This document shows positions 16,477-25,624 of a stretch of 64,000 bases of DNA, one piece after another. A program made the translations under genes and the position numbers. The notes below the pieces were generated by a model. It was not told where the DNA came from, ran no database searches, and saw nothing but the letters and a program-made list of their open reading frames with translations. Each line of letters begins with the position of its first letter. Within the stretch, counting starts at the first letter, position 1. Source of the DNA: an uncultured Carboxylicivirga sp. (GTDB taxonomy: Bacteria > Bacteroidota > Bacteroidia > Bacteroidales > Marinilabiliaceae); the NCBI RefSeq assembly GCF_963674565.1, contig NZ_OY771430.1, positions 2,170,001 through 2,234,000 on the forward strand. The letters run 5' to 3'.

Positions 16477-17841
16477 ATGAAAAAGAATCTACGTATATCA
16501 AATGAATTTGCTATTATCCTATTTTTGGGTTTCACAATAAATATTGGGACAGTAGCTCAAACTGACACAACTTACACAAAAGAAGGATTTACTTTTGGCT
16601 TATTACCAGCCATATCATTCGATGCCGATTTAGGTTTTCAATACGGAGGTTTAACGAATTTGTACTGGTACGGAGACGGTAGCCGTTATCCCGAATACGA
16701 TCATTCGTTATATATAGAAGCCTCAAAGTACACTGCAGGCTCAACACTATTAAGGTGCTACTATGATTCACCGATGGCTATCAGAAACATAAGAACAACC
16801 GTGGATTTAACTTATTTCCGTGATTTAACAATGGACTTCTACGGCTTCAATGGTTATGAATCCGTTTATAACCCTAATTGGGAAGATGATTCATCATTTG
16901 ATTATATGTCTCGCGTTTTTTACAGACACCATCGCGACATGTTCAGGATCCTTACAAACTTTAAGGGGCGTTTGGGTTCAACAGATTCACCCTGGAAATG
17001 GATGGCAGGTTTTACCTTCTTTGATTTTAACATTAATTCGGTTGATATTGAAAAGCTAAACAGAAAGCAAGATGAAGAAAATGCATTACCAGATATACCC
17101 GTGCTTTACGACAAATATATCGATTGGGGAATCATAAAAAAAGAGGAGGCAAATGGAGGTAGTCATGCCTATTTAAAAGCTGGACTATCATATGACACCA
17201 GGGATATATTGGCAAATCCATCTAAAGGTTTATGGACTGAAATATTTTTTATTTACATGCCTTCGTTATTCTCCAGTTTTGATCACTCATATACACGAAT
17301 AAACCTGTTTCATCGACAATATTTTTCATTAAGTCCAAAACGAAATCTCATTTTTGCATACCGAATTGGACTGCAACACAAACTCTCAGGCGATATTCCA
17401 TTCTATCTATTGCCACATATGGCCTCCAGCGTTTTAACCTCGGCCACTTCTCAAGGTCTGGGAGGAGCAAAAACACTGAGAGGTATTAGCAGAAACCGAG
17501 TAGTAGGTGATGGCAGTTTACTTGCCAATTTTGAATTACGTTGGAAAATGTGGAGAACAAAACTTTTTAAACAAGATTTTTATCTCGGCTCGAATTATTT
17601 TATTGACCTTGGAATGATCACACAGAAATACAAAATTGATTTAACTGAGGCCCGAAATCAATTAGGCAGTGATTACCCACTCTATTTCAAGGATAGTAAT
17701 GACAAGTTGCACTTCAGCTATGGAATTGGTCTCAAAGGTGCTTTAAATGAAAATTTTGTACTCTCTGCCGATTACGGAATTGCAGCTAAAAAACAAGATG
17801 GCACATCAGGTCTTTACATCACACTAAACTATCTGTTTTAA
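16477..17841 (+). CDS. Omp85/BamA-superfamily outer-membrane barrel without POTRA
   Basis: This is an outer-membrane protein of 454 residues with an N-terminal signal (ending TVAQ). The rest is a surface-antigen (D15-type) beta-barrel with alternating aromatic strands. The Omp85 lid-lock motif is recognisable as TLRGISRNRVVGDG at about residues 330-343, and the protein ends in a typical barrel strand (GLYITLNYLF). No POTRA domains precede the barrel, so it is not BamA or TamA but one of the short Omp85-like barrels common in Bacteroidota. Cargo is unknown. Its stop overlaps that of the convergent DUF819 gene by four bases. Confidence 0.82.
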   Translation: MKKNLRISNEFAIILFLGFTINIGTVAQTDTTYTKEGFTFGLLPAISFDADLGFQYGGLTNLYWYGDGSRYPEYDHSLYIEASKYTAGSTLLRCYYDSPMAIRNIRTTVDLTYFRDLTMDFYGFNGYESVYNPNWEDDSSFDYMSRVFYRHHRDMFRILTNFKGRLGSTDSPWKWMAGFTFFDFNINSVDIEKLNRKQDEENALPDIPVLYDKYIDWGIIKKEEANGGSHAYLKAGLSYDTRDILANPSKGLWTEIFFIYMPSLFSSFDHSYTRINLFHRQYFSLSPKRNLIFAYRIGLQHKLSGDIPFYLLPHMASSVLTSATSQGLGGAKTLRGISRNRVVGDGSLLANFELRWKMWRTKLFKQDFYLGSNYFIDLGMITQKYKIDLTEARNQLGSDYPLYFKDSNDKLHFSYGIGLKGALNENFVLSADYGIAAKKQDGTSGLYITLNYLF

Positions 17842-18998
17842 AGCCAGCTTAACAACATAGCCATAGCATAACCAAGATAGTTTCCTAGTGCATAACCAAT
17901 CAAGCCAATGGTAAGTCCTGGAACAATGATCTCTCTGTTTTTTAATGATCCTGCTACAACAGGTACAAAAGGCGGGCTACATATCAGTGCAGCAGAGGTA
18001 ACGATAACTGTGTCAGCATCTACATTTTTAATTTTGGCCAATAAAACATGTAGCATCAGACTAACAAACACAACAAAGGTAATGTAGCCAAAAATGGATG
18101 GGTTTATATTGGTAAAATTATTCACACTTACTTTAGATGCAACAACAACACTAAAAATTAAAATCAGATACATGCCAAGATCAAATGTACCTTCTTTACT
18201 ATTAATCTTTTTAAATGAAGACCCAATGATACCAAATGCAGTTATTAAAAATATAAATACCACCATTTTCATCGATTCCGGAACCAGTATCATAATTCCA
18301 CCAGCTACAGCAACCAACCCTAGTGCAATTAGCAAAACAATTAGCAAGCTGTTTCTTTGAGAACTATTTTTCAGAACTAACCACAAAGAGGTTACATCAT
18401 CTTCTTTCCAATCATACAACTTTTGAGGCTTATATGAAGGCAATACATAACCAAATAACTTTTGCCCCAATCCCATTAGTATAAAAAGATATACGGCTCC
18501 AATAGCCATATCGTAAGAATGGACTGCTAAATAAACCTCTTCATCTACATTCAAAAGCATTTTTAAAGATGCAAGATTGGGAGTTCCACCACTGTAAATA
18601 CCTACAAGCATTCCTCCTACCTTGCTAAATTCTGGCAATGATTCACCATTAAACAGGAAGAAACCTAAAATCACTGAAACAAAAACTGCAACTAAGGCAA
18701 ATATTAATGAATAAAATGGTTTGATGGCTAATTTTCTCCAACCTTTAACATTTGAAGTGAAAAGCATCAATGGAATTGCTAATGGAACCGTTACTTCCAT
18801 GATAGTGTCCTGAAGTTTATAAAACTCTTCATTAGAAGCTCCTAAAGGACCTAAAATTAAACCAAAAACATAACAGAGAACTACAGTCCCTATTTTATTT
18901 AAAAACTCAAATTTATCACAAAGAAATATTGCCAATACTGGCAATAAAACATATAAGAATATCAAAACTAATCCCATAACGTGGTTGTATAAATGCAA
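17838..18998 (-). CDS. DUF819 family membrane protein
   Basis: This is a polytopic inner-membrane protein of 386 residues with about 10 hydrophobic helices. The first is followed by CDKFEFLNKIGTVVLCYVFG, typical of DUF819 (YjcL-like). Conserved features are GIYSGGTPNLASLKM in the middle and CSPPFVPVVAG near the end, where two similar halves suggest a transporter fold. Substrate unknown. It is the last gene of a three-gene minus-strand unit with the PBP4-like and DUF6340 genes (13-base gap). Confidence 0.82.
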   Translation of the reverse strand: MHLYNHVMGLVLIFLYVLLPVLAIFLCDKFEFLNKIGTVVLCYVFGLILGPLGASNEEFYKLQDTIMEVTVPLAIPLMLFTSNVKGWRKLAIKPFYSLIFALVAVFVSVILGFFLFNGESLPEFSKVGGMLVGIYSGGTPNLASLKMLLNVDEEVYLAVHSYDMAIGAVYLFILMGLGQKLFGYVLPSYKPQKLYDWKEDDVTSLWLVLKNSSQRNSLLIVLLIALGLVAVAGGIMILVPESMKMVVFIFLITAFGIIGSSFKKINSKEGTFDLGMYLILIFSVVVASKVSVNNFTNINPSIFGYITFVVFVSLMLHVLLAKIKNVDADTVIVTSAALICSPPFVPVVAGSLKNREIIVPGLTIGLIGYALGNYLGYAMAMLLSWL

Positions 18999-19011
18999 AA
19001 TTACAGTTTTC

Positions 19012-20451
19012 TTACTGATCCTGCATTATTTCTTTTAAGGCATTAGCAATATTCCTTCTTAGATCAGAAAAAGACTCCGTAAACCCATTGACCATCACAC
19101 ATACTGCTAATTCTTTATCCGATTGAGTTGTTAGGTATCCACAATAGCATAATACATTATTCATCGATCCACTCTTACCTATAAATCGTCCTTCAATTTC
19201 TTCAGTATTGAATAAGCTCTTAAGTGTACCATCTTCTCCAGCCACTGATAACGACTGCCGAAAATCTTCTGAAAAACTTTGATGATTAATATACCGTAAA
19301 GCTTCTACCATATCTCTGGATGAAAATCGATTAAAAGGAGATAATCCGCTTCCATCATTGAACGAACCGGTAAAACCATCAATTCTTTTCTTCCAAAATA
19401 AATTGAGTTCAGCAGATGCATTATCCCAATTTGCTTCTTTATCCTTTTCCATGGCCAATTGAAAAAAAACATGATCAGCATAAAGATTGAAACTCTTTTT
19501 ATTGATCACCTTAACTATGTCAAGTAAGCTGGGAGATTCAAGTGTAAGCAACAACTTTTTGTTTTTAACATCATCGGTTTTGATCTTTCTAACATCTCCA
19601 TTAACCTGAATACCATGTTTAGTCAGAAATTTTTTCAGGGTAAGACCTAAAGTCTGAGCTGGATCAGGTAATGCACCTTTAATAACAAAAGCTTTTCTAC
19701 CTGCTGGTATTGAACCACTCACATACCAGTTATCCATCTCAGGATGTCCGTAGATGTATGCGCTATCTTTATTTACTGAAGAACTCAATACATAACATTG
19801 CAATTCTTTATAAATTTCAGGTTCACACTTTACAACTTGGCACAATTGCCCCACCTTCTCAGGCGATGACAAAGTCAGCTTAAAAGTATTATCCTTGAAT
19901 GACAAACCACTTGGAGGAGCGCCATAATAATTTGCGATATCTTCCCAATTACGTTTGGATGGAAACTTAATTCCTGAGAATAAAAAATCATCGACAAAAA
20001 CATCTTCAATTTCCTGAATGTTATTTTTTTTCAATTCATTCAATATTTTATTAAAGACAAATTCTTCTTTTGTATAATTCCAGCGATCAGAACCCAAGGT
20101 TGGATCACCGCCTCCCTTTACGATGATAGAATATTGCTTTTTAGAATTAGAAACAGAATAAATTTCTGTTTCATATTGAAAATCACTTCCCAATATTTCC
20201 AATGCGTCAGCAGTAGTAAATATCTTGGTTAATGAAGCAGGAATTAATCTTTTTTGCTCATTTAATAAAACCACAGATTCATTTGAGTTGATATCAACGA
20301 CACAGGCACTAACAAAACCATTGGTACTTATTTGATTGAATGTCTGAGTATATTTGCCTTCTTCTGGTATAGAATTTGAACAAGCTATCAATCCCAGACA
20401 TAATATAACAATTGATTTTTTTAATTTACTGACCACCTCCAACTTGTTCAT
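19012..20451 (-). CDS. dacB: D-Ala-D-Ala carboxypeptidase/endopeptidase (PBP4 family)
   Basis: This periplasmic peptidase trims or cleaves peptidoglycan cross-links. It has 479 residues in the S13 family. All penicillin-binding motifs are visible: ASLTKIF (SxxK, active serine about residue 81), SFN in NKKSFNLYADH (SxN), and KSG in IGKSGSMNN (KTG equivalent). The N terminus carries a lipobox-like LGLIACS, so it is probably an anchored lipoprotein rather than soluble as in E. coli. The start overlaps the end of the upstream DUF6340 gene by 26 bases, indicating translational coupling. It could be inhibited by beta-lactams, as the family is. Confidence 0.9.
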   Translation of the reverse strand: MNKLEVVSKLKKSIVILCLGLIACSNSIPEEGKYTQTFNQISTNGFVSACVVDINSNESVVLLNEQKRLIPASLTKIFTTADALEILGSDFQYETEIYSVSNSKKQYSIIVKGGGDPTLGSDRWNYTKEEFVFNKILNELKKNNIQEIEDVFVDDFLFSGIKFPSKRNWEDIANYYGAPPSGLSFKDNTFKLTLSSPEKVGQLCQVVKCEPEIYKELQCYVLSSSVNKDSAYIYGHPEMDNWYVSGSIPAGRKAFVIKGALPDPAQTLGLTLKKFLTKHGIQVNGDVRKIKTDDVKNKKLLLTLESPSLLDIVKVINKKSFNLYADHVFFQLAMEKDKEANWDNASAELNLFWKKRIDGFTGSFNDGSGLSPFNRFSSRDMVEALRYINHQSFSEDFRQSLSVAGEDGTLKSLFNTEEIEGRFIGKSGSMNNVLCYCGYLTTQSDKELAVCVMVNGFTESFSDLRRNIANALKEIMQDQ

Positions 20452-21466
20452 CTAATCTTGTTATTTCGTTTTTACGATGAGTAAGATACACATAATAATT
20501 TTTCGCATCCTCCGATTCTTCTTTATATAGTGTATTACCCATGCTTTTATAAATCTCGTAACTCTTAAACGACCATATTAAGGCATTATTAATATCACCT
20601 TCCCTTTCAAGTGTAACAGCTATATTATGAGCAGCTCTGGATTTTTCCAATTCTTTACCTTTCTCGTAAATGTAACCCCACAATTTACGTGCTTCCTCTG
20701 TATTATCTTTACCCAACCACTCATTGGCTTCTACAAAATAGCTATTCCCTTTAATAAACAAATTACGTTCAATCCTATCCCATTCAGGCACTATCAATCT
20801 CGAAAATTCATCCCCCATGTAAAAGGCAAACTCTGTATTCGCTTTATCCAACGAAGGAAAACCAATTAATGAAATATCCATATTATAACCTTCACCGTAC
20901 CAATAAATCGTATCTTTTTGCATTTCGCTAATTATTGACTCATAAGAATATCCATCATACATACGCCAATAATTAAAACCATAAACCCCCAAAGTTGAAA
21001 AGCATATTTCAGGATGATCTTCAATATCCAACTTCGTTCCGTAAACATAAGCTTCTAATGCCAATACAGCATCAGCATTATACTTGTCACAAATGTTTTT
21101 GATTTGCTCTTCTGATAATTTTTCGATCGGATTACTCGGCAACACTTTTTTATAATGAATAGTGTCGTAGTAGACTGTATCAAAAAAGTTTTTGTAAAGT
21201 AAAGAGTGCCTTAAACTAACCAAAACAGAATCGGGGTAACCTACAAATAAGGAAGTATCCAGCACCTGACTTTGTCCATCAATATTTGCAATATGAATAT
21301 CCTTTCGCTCATAAGGATAGCTGTTATTAATTAATACAACTGACTTAATTTCTGGAGGAACGGTATATTTTGCCGGACGAAGAATTTCGTAACTTATAAT
21401 AGAACTTGTTGAACTGCAAGCAACCAACAATACTACAAGGATTAAAGAAAGTGTATATTTCATCAT
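20426..21466 (-). CDS. DUF6340 family lipoprotein
   Basis: This is a lipoprotein of 346 residues: a signal peptide with lipobox LLVACS, then a domain beginning YEILRPAKYTVPPEIKSVVLINN, characteristic of the Bacteroidota-restricted DUF6340 family. The C-terminal third (about residues 240-325) contains TPR-like helices (ARKLWGYIYEKGKELEKSRAAHNIAVTLE). Function unknown. The coupling to a PBP4-like peptidase suggests an envelope role, which is inference. The start may be at 21466 or at the adjacent ATG, 21463. Confidence 0.78.
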   Translation of the reverse strand: MMKYTLSLILVVLLVACSSTSSIISYEILRPAKYTVPPEIKSVVLINNSYPYERKDIHIANIDGQSQVLDTSLFVGYPDSVLVSLRHSLLYKNFFDTVYYDTIHYKKVLPSNPIEKLSEEQIKNICDKYNADAVLALEAYVYGTKLDIEDHPEICFSTLGVYGFNYWRMYDGYSYESIISEMQKDTIYWYGEGYNMDISLIGFPSLDKANTEFAFYMGDEFSRLIVPEWDRIERNLFIKGNSYFVEANEWLGKDNTEEARKLWGYIYEKGKELEKSRAAHNIAVTLEREGDINNALIWSFKSYEIYKSMGNTLYKEESEDAKNYYVYLTHRKNEITRLDEQVGGGQ

Positions 21467-21602
21467 AGAACAAGTATCTTACCAAGAGCTCATTGAATCA
21501 CCAACCTCTTTACTTCCATCAGAACAACCTCTTGAATATTGGCTAAGGATTGAATAATTAGCATAATAACAAAAATCAAACCAAAGACACCATAAAAATA
21601 AA

Positions 21603-21628
21603 AAAGGGCGGTTAAAAAACCACCCTTT
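21603..21628 (-). terminator. Intrinsic terminator after fabG
   Basis: An 11-bp stem (GGGCGG core, one pair that is G-U on the minus strand) with an AAAA loop is followed on the minus strand by TTTATTTTTATG. It lies 22 bases after the fabG stop. Confidence 0.8.
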
Positions 21629-21649
21629 ATCTATGATTTTGTATTTTTC

Positions 21650-22396
21650 TTACATATTCATTCCACCACAAACGTGAATAGTTTGTCCGCTTACATATGA
21701 AGACAAATCAGAACCCAGGAATACACAAATGTTTGCAACATCTTCAGGTGTTCCGCCACGTTTCAAAGGAATTTTTGCTTCCCAGTCTTTCTTAACTTCT
21801 TCAGGTAATTTACCAGTCATTTCAGTAATAATAAATCCTGGAGCAATAGCATTACTTCTGATTCCACGAGAACCTAATTCTTTTGCAATAGATTTAGTAA
21901 AACCAATCATACCTGCTTTAGAAGCTGAATAGTTGGCCTGACCAGCATTACCACTTACACCTACAACAGAGCTCATGTTAATAATTGAACCTGAACGCTG
22001 GCGCAGCATTGTTGGCTGAACAGCTTTGGTAAAGTTAAATACCGATTTAAGGTTAACGTTGATTACAGCATCCCACTGGTCTTCAGTCATGCGCATCAAC
22101 AAAGTATCTTTTGTAATACCTGCATTGTTGATCAATACATCTACAGCACCAAAATCTTTCACGATTTCAGCAACTACTTTTTGAGTGTCTTCAAAGTTAC
22201 TCGCATCAGAAGCATATCCTTTAGCCTTAACTCCAAGTGCTTCAAGCTCTTTTTCAGTTTCCTGAACAGCTTCATTATAGGCCAAATCGGTGAATGCAAT
22301 ATTACATCCTTCCCGAGCAAAGCGTAAAGCAATTGCTTTTCCGATACCACGGCCAGCACCTGTTACTATAGCTGTTTTTCCTTCTAATAACTTCAT
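21650..22396 (-). CDS. fabG: 3-oxoacyl-ACP reductase
   Basis: This NADPH-dependent reductase acts in the fatty-acid elongation cycle. It is a classical short-chain dehydrogenase of 248 residues. The cofactor motif TGAGRGIG lies at residues 12-19, and NNAG is at about 89-92. The catalytic Ser lies in NMSSVVG and the Tyr/Lys pair in NYSASKAG. The C terminus (SGQTIHVCGGMNM) is typical of FabG. It stands alone, with no other fab genes nearby, and ends at a strong terminator. Confidence 0.94.
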   Translation of the reverse strand: MKLLEGKTAIVTGAGRGIGKAIALRFAREGCNIAFTDLAYNEAVQETEKELEALGVKAKGYASDASNFEDTQKVVAEIVKDFGAVDVLINNAGITKDTLLMRMTEDQWDAVINVNLKSVFNFTKAVQPTMLRQRSGSIINMSSVVGVSGNAGQANYSASKAGMIGFTKSIAKELGSRGIRSNAIAPGFIITEMTGKLPEEVKKDWEAKIPLKRGGTPEDVANICVFLGSDLSSYVSGQTIHVCGGMNM

Positions 22397-22525
22397 AATT
22401 TTGTCTTATTTAAGTTATAAATATGCTGAACTCTATATCTTCCGATTCAGCAATTTCATCCATGAAAATCTCATTTGAACATTCAACTTTTTTCGTCGAA
22501 TTCGCCTGAGAATCAAATGCAGCAA

Positions 22526-22533
22526 CAAAAATA
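22526..22533 (-). promoter_or_regulatory. Possible -7 box for fabG
   Basis: TATTTTTG on the minus strand matches TAnnTTTG. It is about 130 bases upstream of the fabG ATG, which would give a long leader. Confidence 0.3.
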
Positions 22534-22642
22534 TAACAATTATCAGCTTTTCACCACATTTTTAAAAAAATGAATGCAATCGTCCTATTTTTGAGATTTG
22601 TCGCATTAATCAACATCAAAGGTATTAAACACAAATCAATTA

Positions 22643-22676
22643 AAAAGCCGAAATCAAACTAGTGACTCCGGCTTTT
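22643..22676 (-). terminator. Terminator after sucD
   Basis: An 8-bp stem (AAAAGCCG / CGGCTTTT) with an 18-base loop lies 23 bases beyond the sucD stop. T-rich sequence follows on the minus strand. Confidence 0.6.
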
Positions 22677-22698
22677 AATGTGAAGTATACGAATCTTT

Positions 22699-23571
22699 CT
22701 ATTTGCCTAATGCCTTAACCATTGTTGAACCTAAATTTGCAGGTGATTCAACAACATATAAACCACACTCGCGCATGATTTTCATTTTAGCTGCTGCCGT
22801 ATCATCTTTACCACCTATAATTGCACCGGCATGCCCCATACGTCGACCTTTGGGAGCAGTCTGACCAGCAATAAAGCCTACTACAGGTTTGGTTCCATAT
22901 TCTTTAATCCAACGAGCGGCATCCGTCTCCATGCTTCCTCCAATCTCCCCTATCATAATAATACCCTCTGTTTCAGGATCATTCATTAATAGCTCAACAG
23001 CCTCTTTTGTTGTAGTTCCAATAATAGGATCTCCTCCAATACCAATACAAGTACTTTGCCCTAAACCTTGTTTAGTCAGCTGATCTACAGCTTCGTAGGT
23101 CAATGTACCAGAACGACTTACAACTCCAATCGTTCCTTTTTGATGGATAAATCCAGGCATGATGCCCACTTTAGCTTCTCCCGGTGTTATTACACCCGGA
23201 CAATTAGGTCCGATTAAACGAACATCCTTGCCATCGAGATATTGTTTTACTTTAACCATATCCGATGTTGGTATTCCTTCAGTAATGGCAACAATTACAG
23301 ATATACCGGCTTCTGCTGCTTCCATGATGGCATCGGCAGCAAATGGAGGGGGTACAAAAATAGCTGAAACATCAGCTTTTGTTTTTTCAACAGCCTCTGA
23401 AACTGAGTTAAAAACCGGCAATTGCAGATGACGGGTTCCTCCTTTTCCAGGTGTTACACCACCAACAACATTCGTTCCGTATTCAATCATTTGAGTTGCG
23501 TGAAATGTACCTTCACTTCCGGTAAAACCTTGTATAATAACTTTTGAATCCTTTTTAACTAAAACACTCAT
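22699..23571 (-). CDS. sucD: Succinyl-CoA synthetase (ADP-forming) alpha subunit
   Basis: This is the alpha subunit of the TCA-cycle ligase that interconverts succinyl-CoA and succinate with ATP formation. The length (290 residues) is typical. A CoA-binding domain comes first (VIIQGFTGSEGTFHA, GGVTPGKGG), followed by GPNCPGVITPGE and the phosphohistidine loop RRMGHAGAIIGG (His about residue 248). The beta-subunit gene sucC is not next to it. The two subunits are separate in many Bacteroidota, so this is not evidence of loss. Confidence 0.95.
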   Translation of the reverse strand: MSVLVKKDSKVIIQGFTGSEGTFHATQMIEYGTNVVGGVTPGKGGTRHLQLPVFNSVSEAVEKTKADVSAIFVPPPFAADAIMEAAEAGISVIVAITEGIPTSDMVKVKQYLDGKDVRLIGPNCPGVITPGEAKVGIMPGFIHQKGTIGVVSRSGTLTYEAVDQLTKQGLGQSTCIGIGGDPIIGTTTKEAVELLMNDPETEGIIMIGEIGGSMETDAARWIKEYGTKPVVGFIAGQTAPKGRRMGHAGAIIGGKDDTAAAKMKIMRECGLYVVESPANLGSTMVKALGK

Positions 23572-23833
23572 AGGGTAAAAGATTTATTAGCATTTAATGA
23601 TTTAAAGAGTATCGTGTTTAAATTCTTAATGTAAATAACCGTTTACTATCCTGTTTGTTTCAATTTATTTAAAAAAGCCCTTTGACTGAAAATCCAAATT
23701 ATAAGATTATCAATATCATTACTTATAATTTTAAATGATTATTAGTTATTTACATTGCTGAACAACAAGTTTTAATATCTTTACTGCTACAAAATAAAAA
23801 TGATTAATCACCCTAATTTTTCGAGTTCAGATT

Positions 23834-24925
23834 ATGACGTTCAAAAATTTGGCCCTTCAACTTTTTGCATTTCTTTTCAGTTGTTCAGTAATTGCTGAGA
23901 ATCTACCGGATGAAATAAAAAAACATCTCTTATTGGCACATCCTACTCAAGGAACTATCGAAGTAATGTATGCACTTCAAAAAAGTGGACAAGTTGATTT
24001 CAGTAACATGAAATTATCAGGTGTGTATCACAAAGATGAAACATATGATTATTCTCAATCGGCCAAAATGCTTGATACCATAAGCTGTTTCAAAATGGAT
24101 CTGATAAGAGTGACTGACACCTTATTTTTGGATAGTCTGTATTGTAAAAATCAATGCAGCGCCACCTTTAATAAGTTATTTACTAACAGCGACGGTATCA
24201 TATTTTTTGGTGGGCCGGATATCCCACCAGCTATGTATAACGAAAACCCTCATCCCAGAACTGAAGTTACTGATCCCTACCGACACTATTTTGAAGCTTC
24301 CTTTTTATTTCATCTACTAGGTGGATATCAGGATGCAACCTTCAAACCTCTGTTGGATGCCAAACAAGATTATTTCATTCTGGGGATCTGCCTGGGTATG
24401 CAAACCATGAATGTTGCGACAGGTGGAACACTTATACAAGATATTCCATCAGAAATATTCAATAGCAGTGAAAAAAAGGGCTTGTCTAATCTAACCAATG
24501 AAGAGATTCATCGAAACTATTATCCTCATTCTACTGGTCAAAAAAAGTTGGCGGGTTCTCACTTTCACCGCATACAGTTTAAAGACTATTTTTTTGTAGA
24601 CTTATTAGATATAGTTGCTACTGAAAAACCTCAAATAAACAGCTATCACCATCAGGCAGTTGAAAAACTAGGCAAAGGCTTTAAGGTTGGAGCCACCTCG
24701 TTGGATGAGAAGATAATTGAAGGTATGTTCCATTCGTACTATCCAAATGTTATGGCTGTACAATTTCATCCCGAACGGGCACAGTTCTATTTAAAAACCA
24801 GGAAATTTCAATTTGTACCCAATGGTCCGCAAAAAACATTAAACAAATGGATTGATGAGGAAAGTATGGAGTTTCATTATAAATTCTGGAAAGCTATCAA
24901 TGCTATTCTAAACGAGAGTTTATAA
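23834..24925 (+). CDS. Secreted class-I glutamine amidotransferase-like (PuuD-type) hydrolase
   Basis: This protein of 363 residues has a signal peptide (LFAFLFSCSVIAE) and a peptidase C26/GATase1 domain. The nucleophile Cys186 lies in LGICLGMQ, and the His/Glu pair in QFHPERA. The DGIIFFGGPDIPPAMY segment precedes it, as in gamma-glutamyl-GABA hydrolases. The predicted export is unusual, because PuuD acts in the cytosol. It may hydrolyse gamma-glutamyl peptides in the periplasm; this is inference. A leucine-rich-repeat gene starts 14 bases after its stop. Confidence 0.82.
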   Translation: MTFKNLALQLFAFLFSCSVIAENLPDEIKKHLLLAHPTQGTIEVMYALQKSGQVDFSNMKLSGVYHKDETYDYSQSAKMLDTISCFKMDLIRVTDTLFLDSLYCKNQCSATFNKLFTNSDGIIFFGGPDIPPAMYNENPHPRTEVTDPYRHYFEASFLFHLLGGYQDATFKPLLDAKQDYFILGICLGMQTMNVATGGTLIQDIPSEIFNSSEKKGLSNLTNEEIHRNYYPHSTGQKKLAGSHFHRIQFKDYFFVDLLDIVATEKPQINSYHHQAVEKLGKGFKVGATSLDEKIIEGMFHSYYPNVMAVQFHPERAQFYLKTRKFQFVPNGPQKTLNKWIDEESMEFHYKFWKAINAILNESL

Positions 24926-24939
24926 TAAAATGATTTCTT

Positions 24940-25551
24940 ATGTCAGATTTACAACTGATAGATAAACTTAACAGTAAACTCAGAAATCCTTTAAAAGAGC
25001 ATAAAAAATTAACATGGTTTTTAAAAGGTTATCAATTAGATGAAGATGATCAGGTAACACACCTGAATGTTTTTAAATCAGGTTTCGGGAATGATATACC
25101 GGAAGAGATTTTCCAATTTAAACATTTAAAACAGTTGGATCTTAGGGAAAACAACATTTCATCAATACCTGAAAAAATAAGTCAATTAGAAGAATTAAAA
25201 ATTCTTGATATCAGACTCAATCAATTAACCGATTTACCATTCGAACTGGCTCAGCTTTTTAATTTAGAAAAGCTTTATCTGGCAAACAATCACTTTGAAA
25301 ACATCCCAAAGGTGATTGTGAATCTGGAATCGCTGTGGCTAATTGATTTCAGTGAAAATATTGTTTCCAGTAAATGTGAGCATCTGTTACAGGCTGAAAT
25401 GCTGACTAATATTTATCTAAAAGATAACAGAATAGTAGACTTCCCCTTTGACATGATTGAAGGATATATCGATGAACTTGTTCTAATGGATAATCCTCAC
25501 AAAATTGTTGAGGGATTCACACACGAATTAATCAACAAGCTTATTTTGTAA
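24940..25551 (+). CDS. Leucine-rich-repeat protein
   Basis: This is a 203-residue protein without a signal peptide. It has four to five LRR units between about residues 55 and 165 with the consensus LxxLxLxxNxxxxIP (for example LKQLDLRENNISSIP and LKILDIRLNQLTDLP), flanked by a short N-terminal helical cap. LRRs generally mediate protein-protein contacts; no partner is apparent. It is separated from the amidotransferase gene by only 14 bases, so co-expression is likely. Confidence 0.82.
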   Translation: MSDLQLIDKLNSKLRNPLKEHKKLTWFLKGYQLDEDDQVTHLNVFKSGFGNDIPEEIFQFKHLKQLDLRENNISSIPEKISQLEELKILDIRLNQLTDLPFELAQLFNLEKLYLANNHFENIPKVIVNLESLWLIDFSENIVSSKCEHLLQAEMLTNIYLKDNRIVDFPFDMIEGYIDELVLMDNPHKIVEGFTHELINKLIL

Positions 25552-25602
25552 TGTCATAGCACTTACATTGGCAGAATCAAAAACACCTAATTAAATTCTT
25601 AC

Positions 25603-25610
25603 TACTTTTG
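25603..25610 (+). promoter_or_regulatory. Possible -7 box for mnmE
   Basis: TACTTTTG matches TAnnTTTG exactly and ends 14 bases before the mnmE ATG. Confidence 0.45.
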
Positions 25611-25624
25611 CAAAAAATTTAGTT

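Larger units (their letters stand above)
22397..22698. other. Intergenic region between sucD and fabG
   Basis: This 302-base gap between two minus-strand genes holds no convincing reading frame. It contains a terminator for sucD at its right end and a TATTTTTG promoter-like box for fabG. The bases between are AT-rich and unremarkable. Confidence 0.6.

Noticed and set aside
22699..23571. Absence of sucC next to sucD as a sign of gene loss
   Set aside because: Separate sucC and sucD genes are known in Bacteroidota, so the missing neighbour is not informative.
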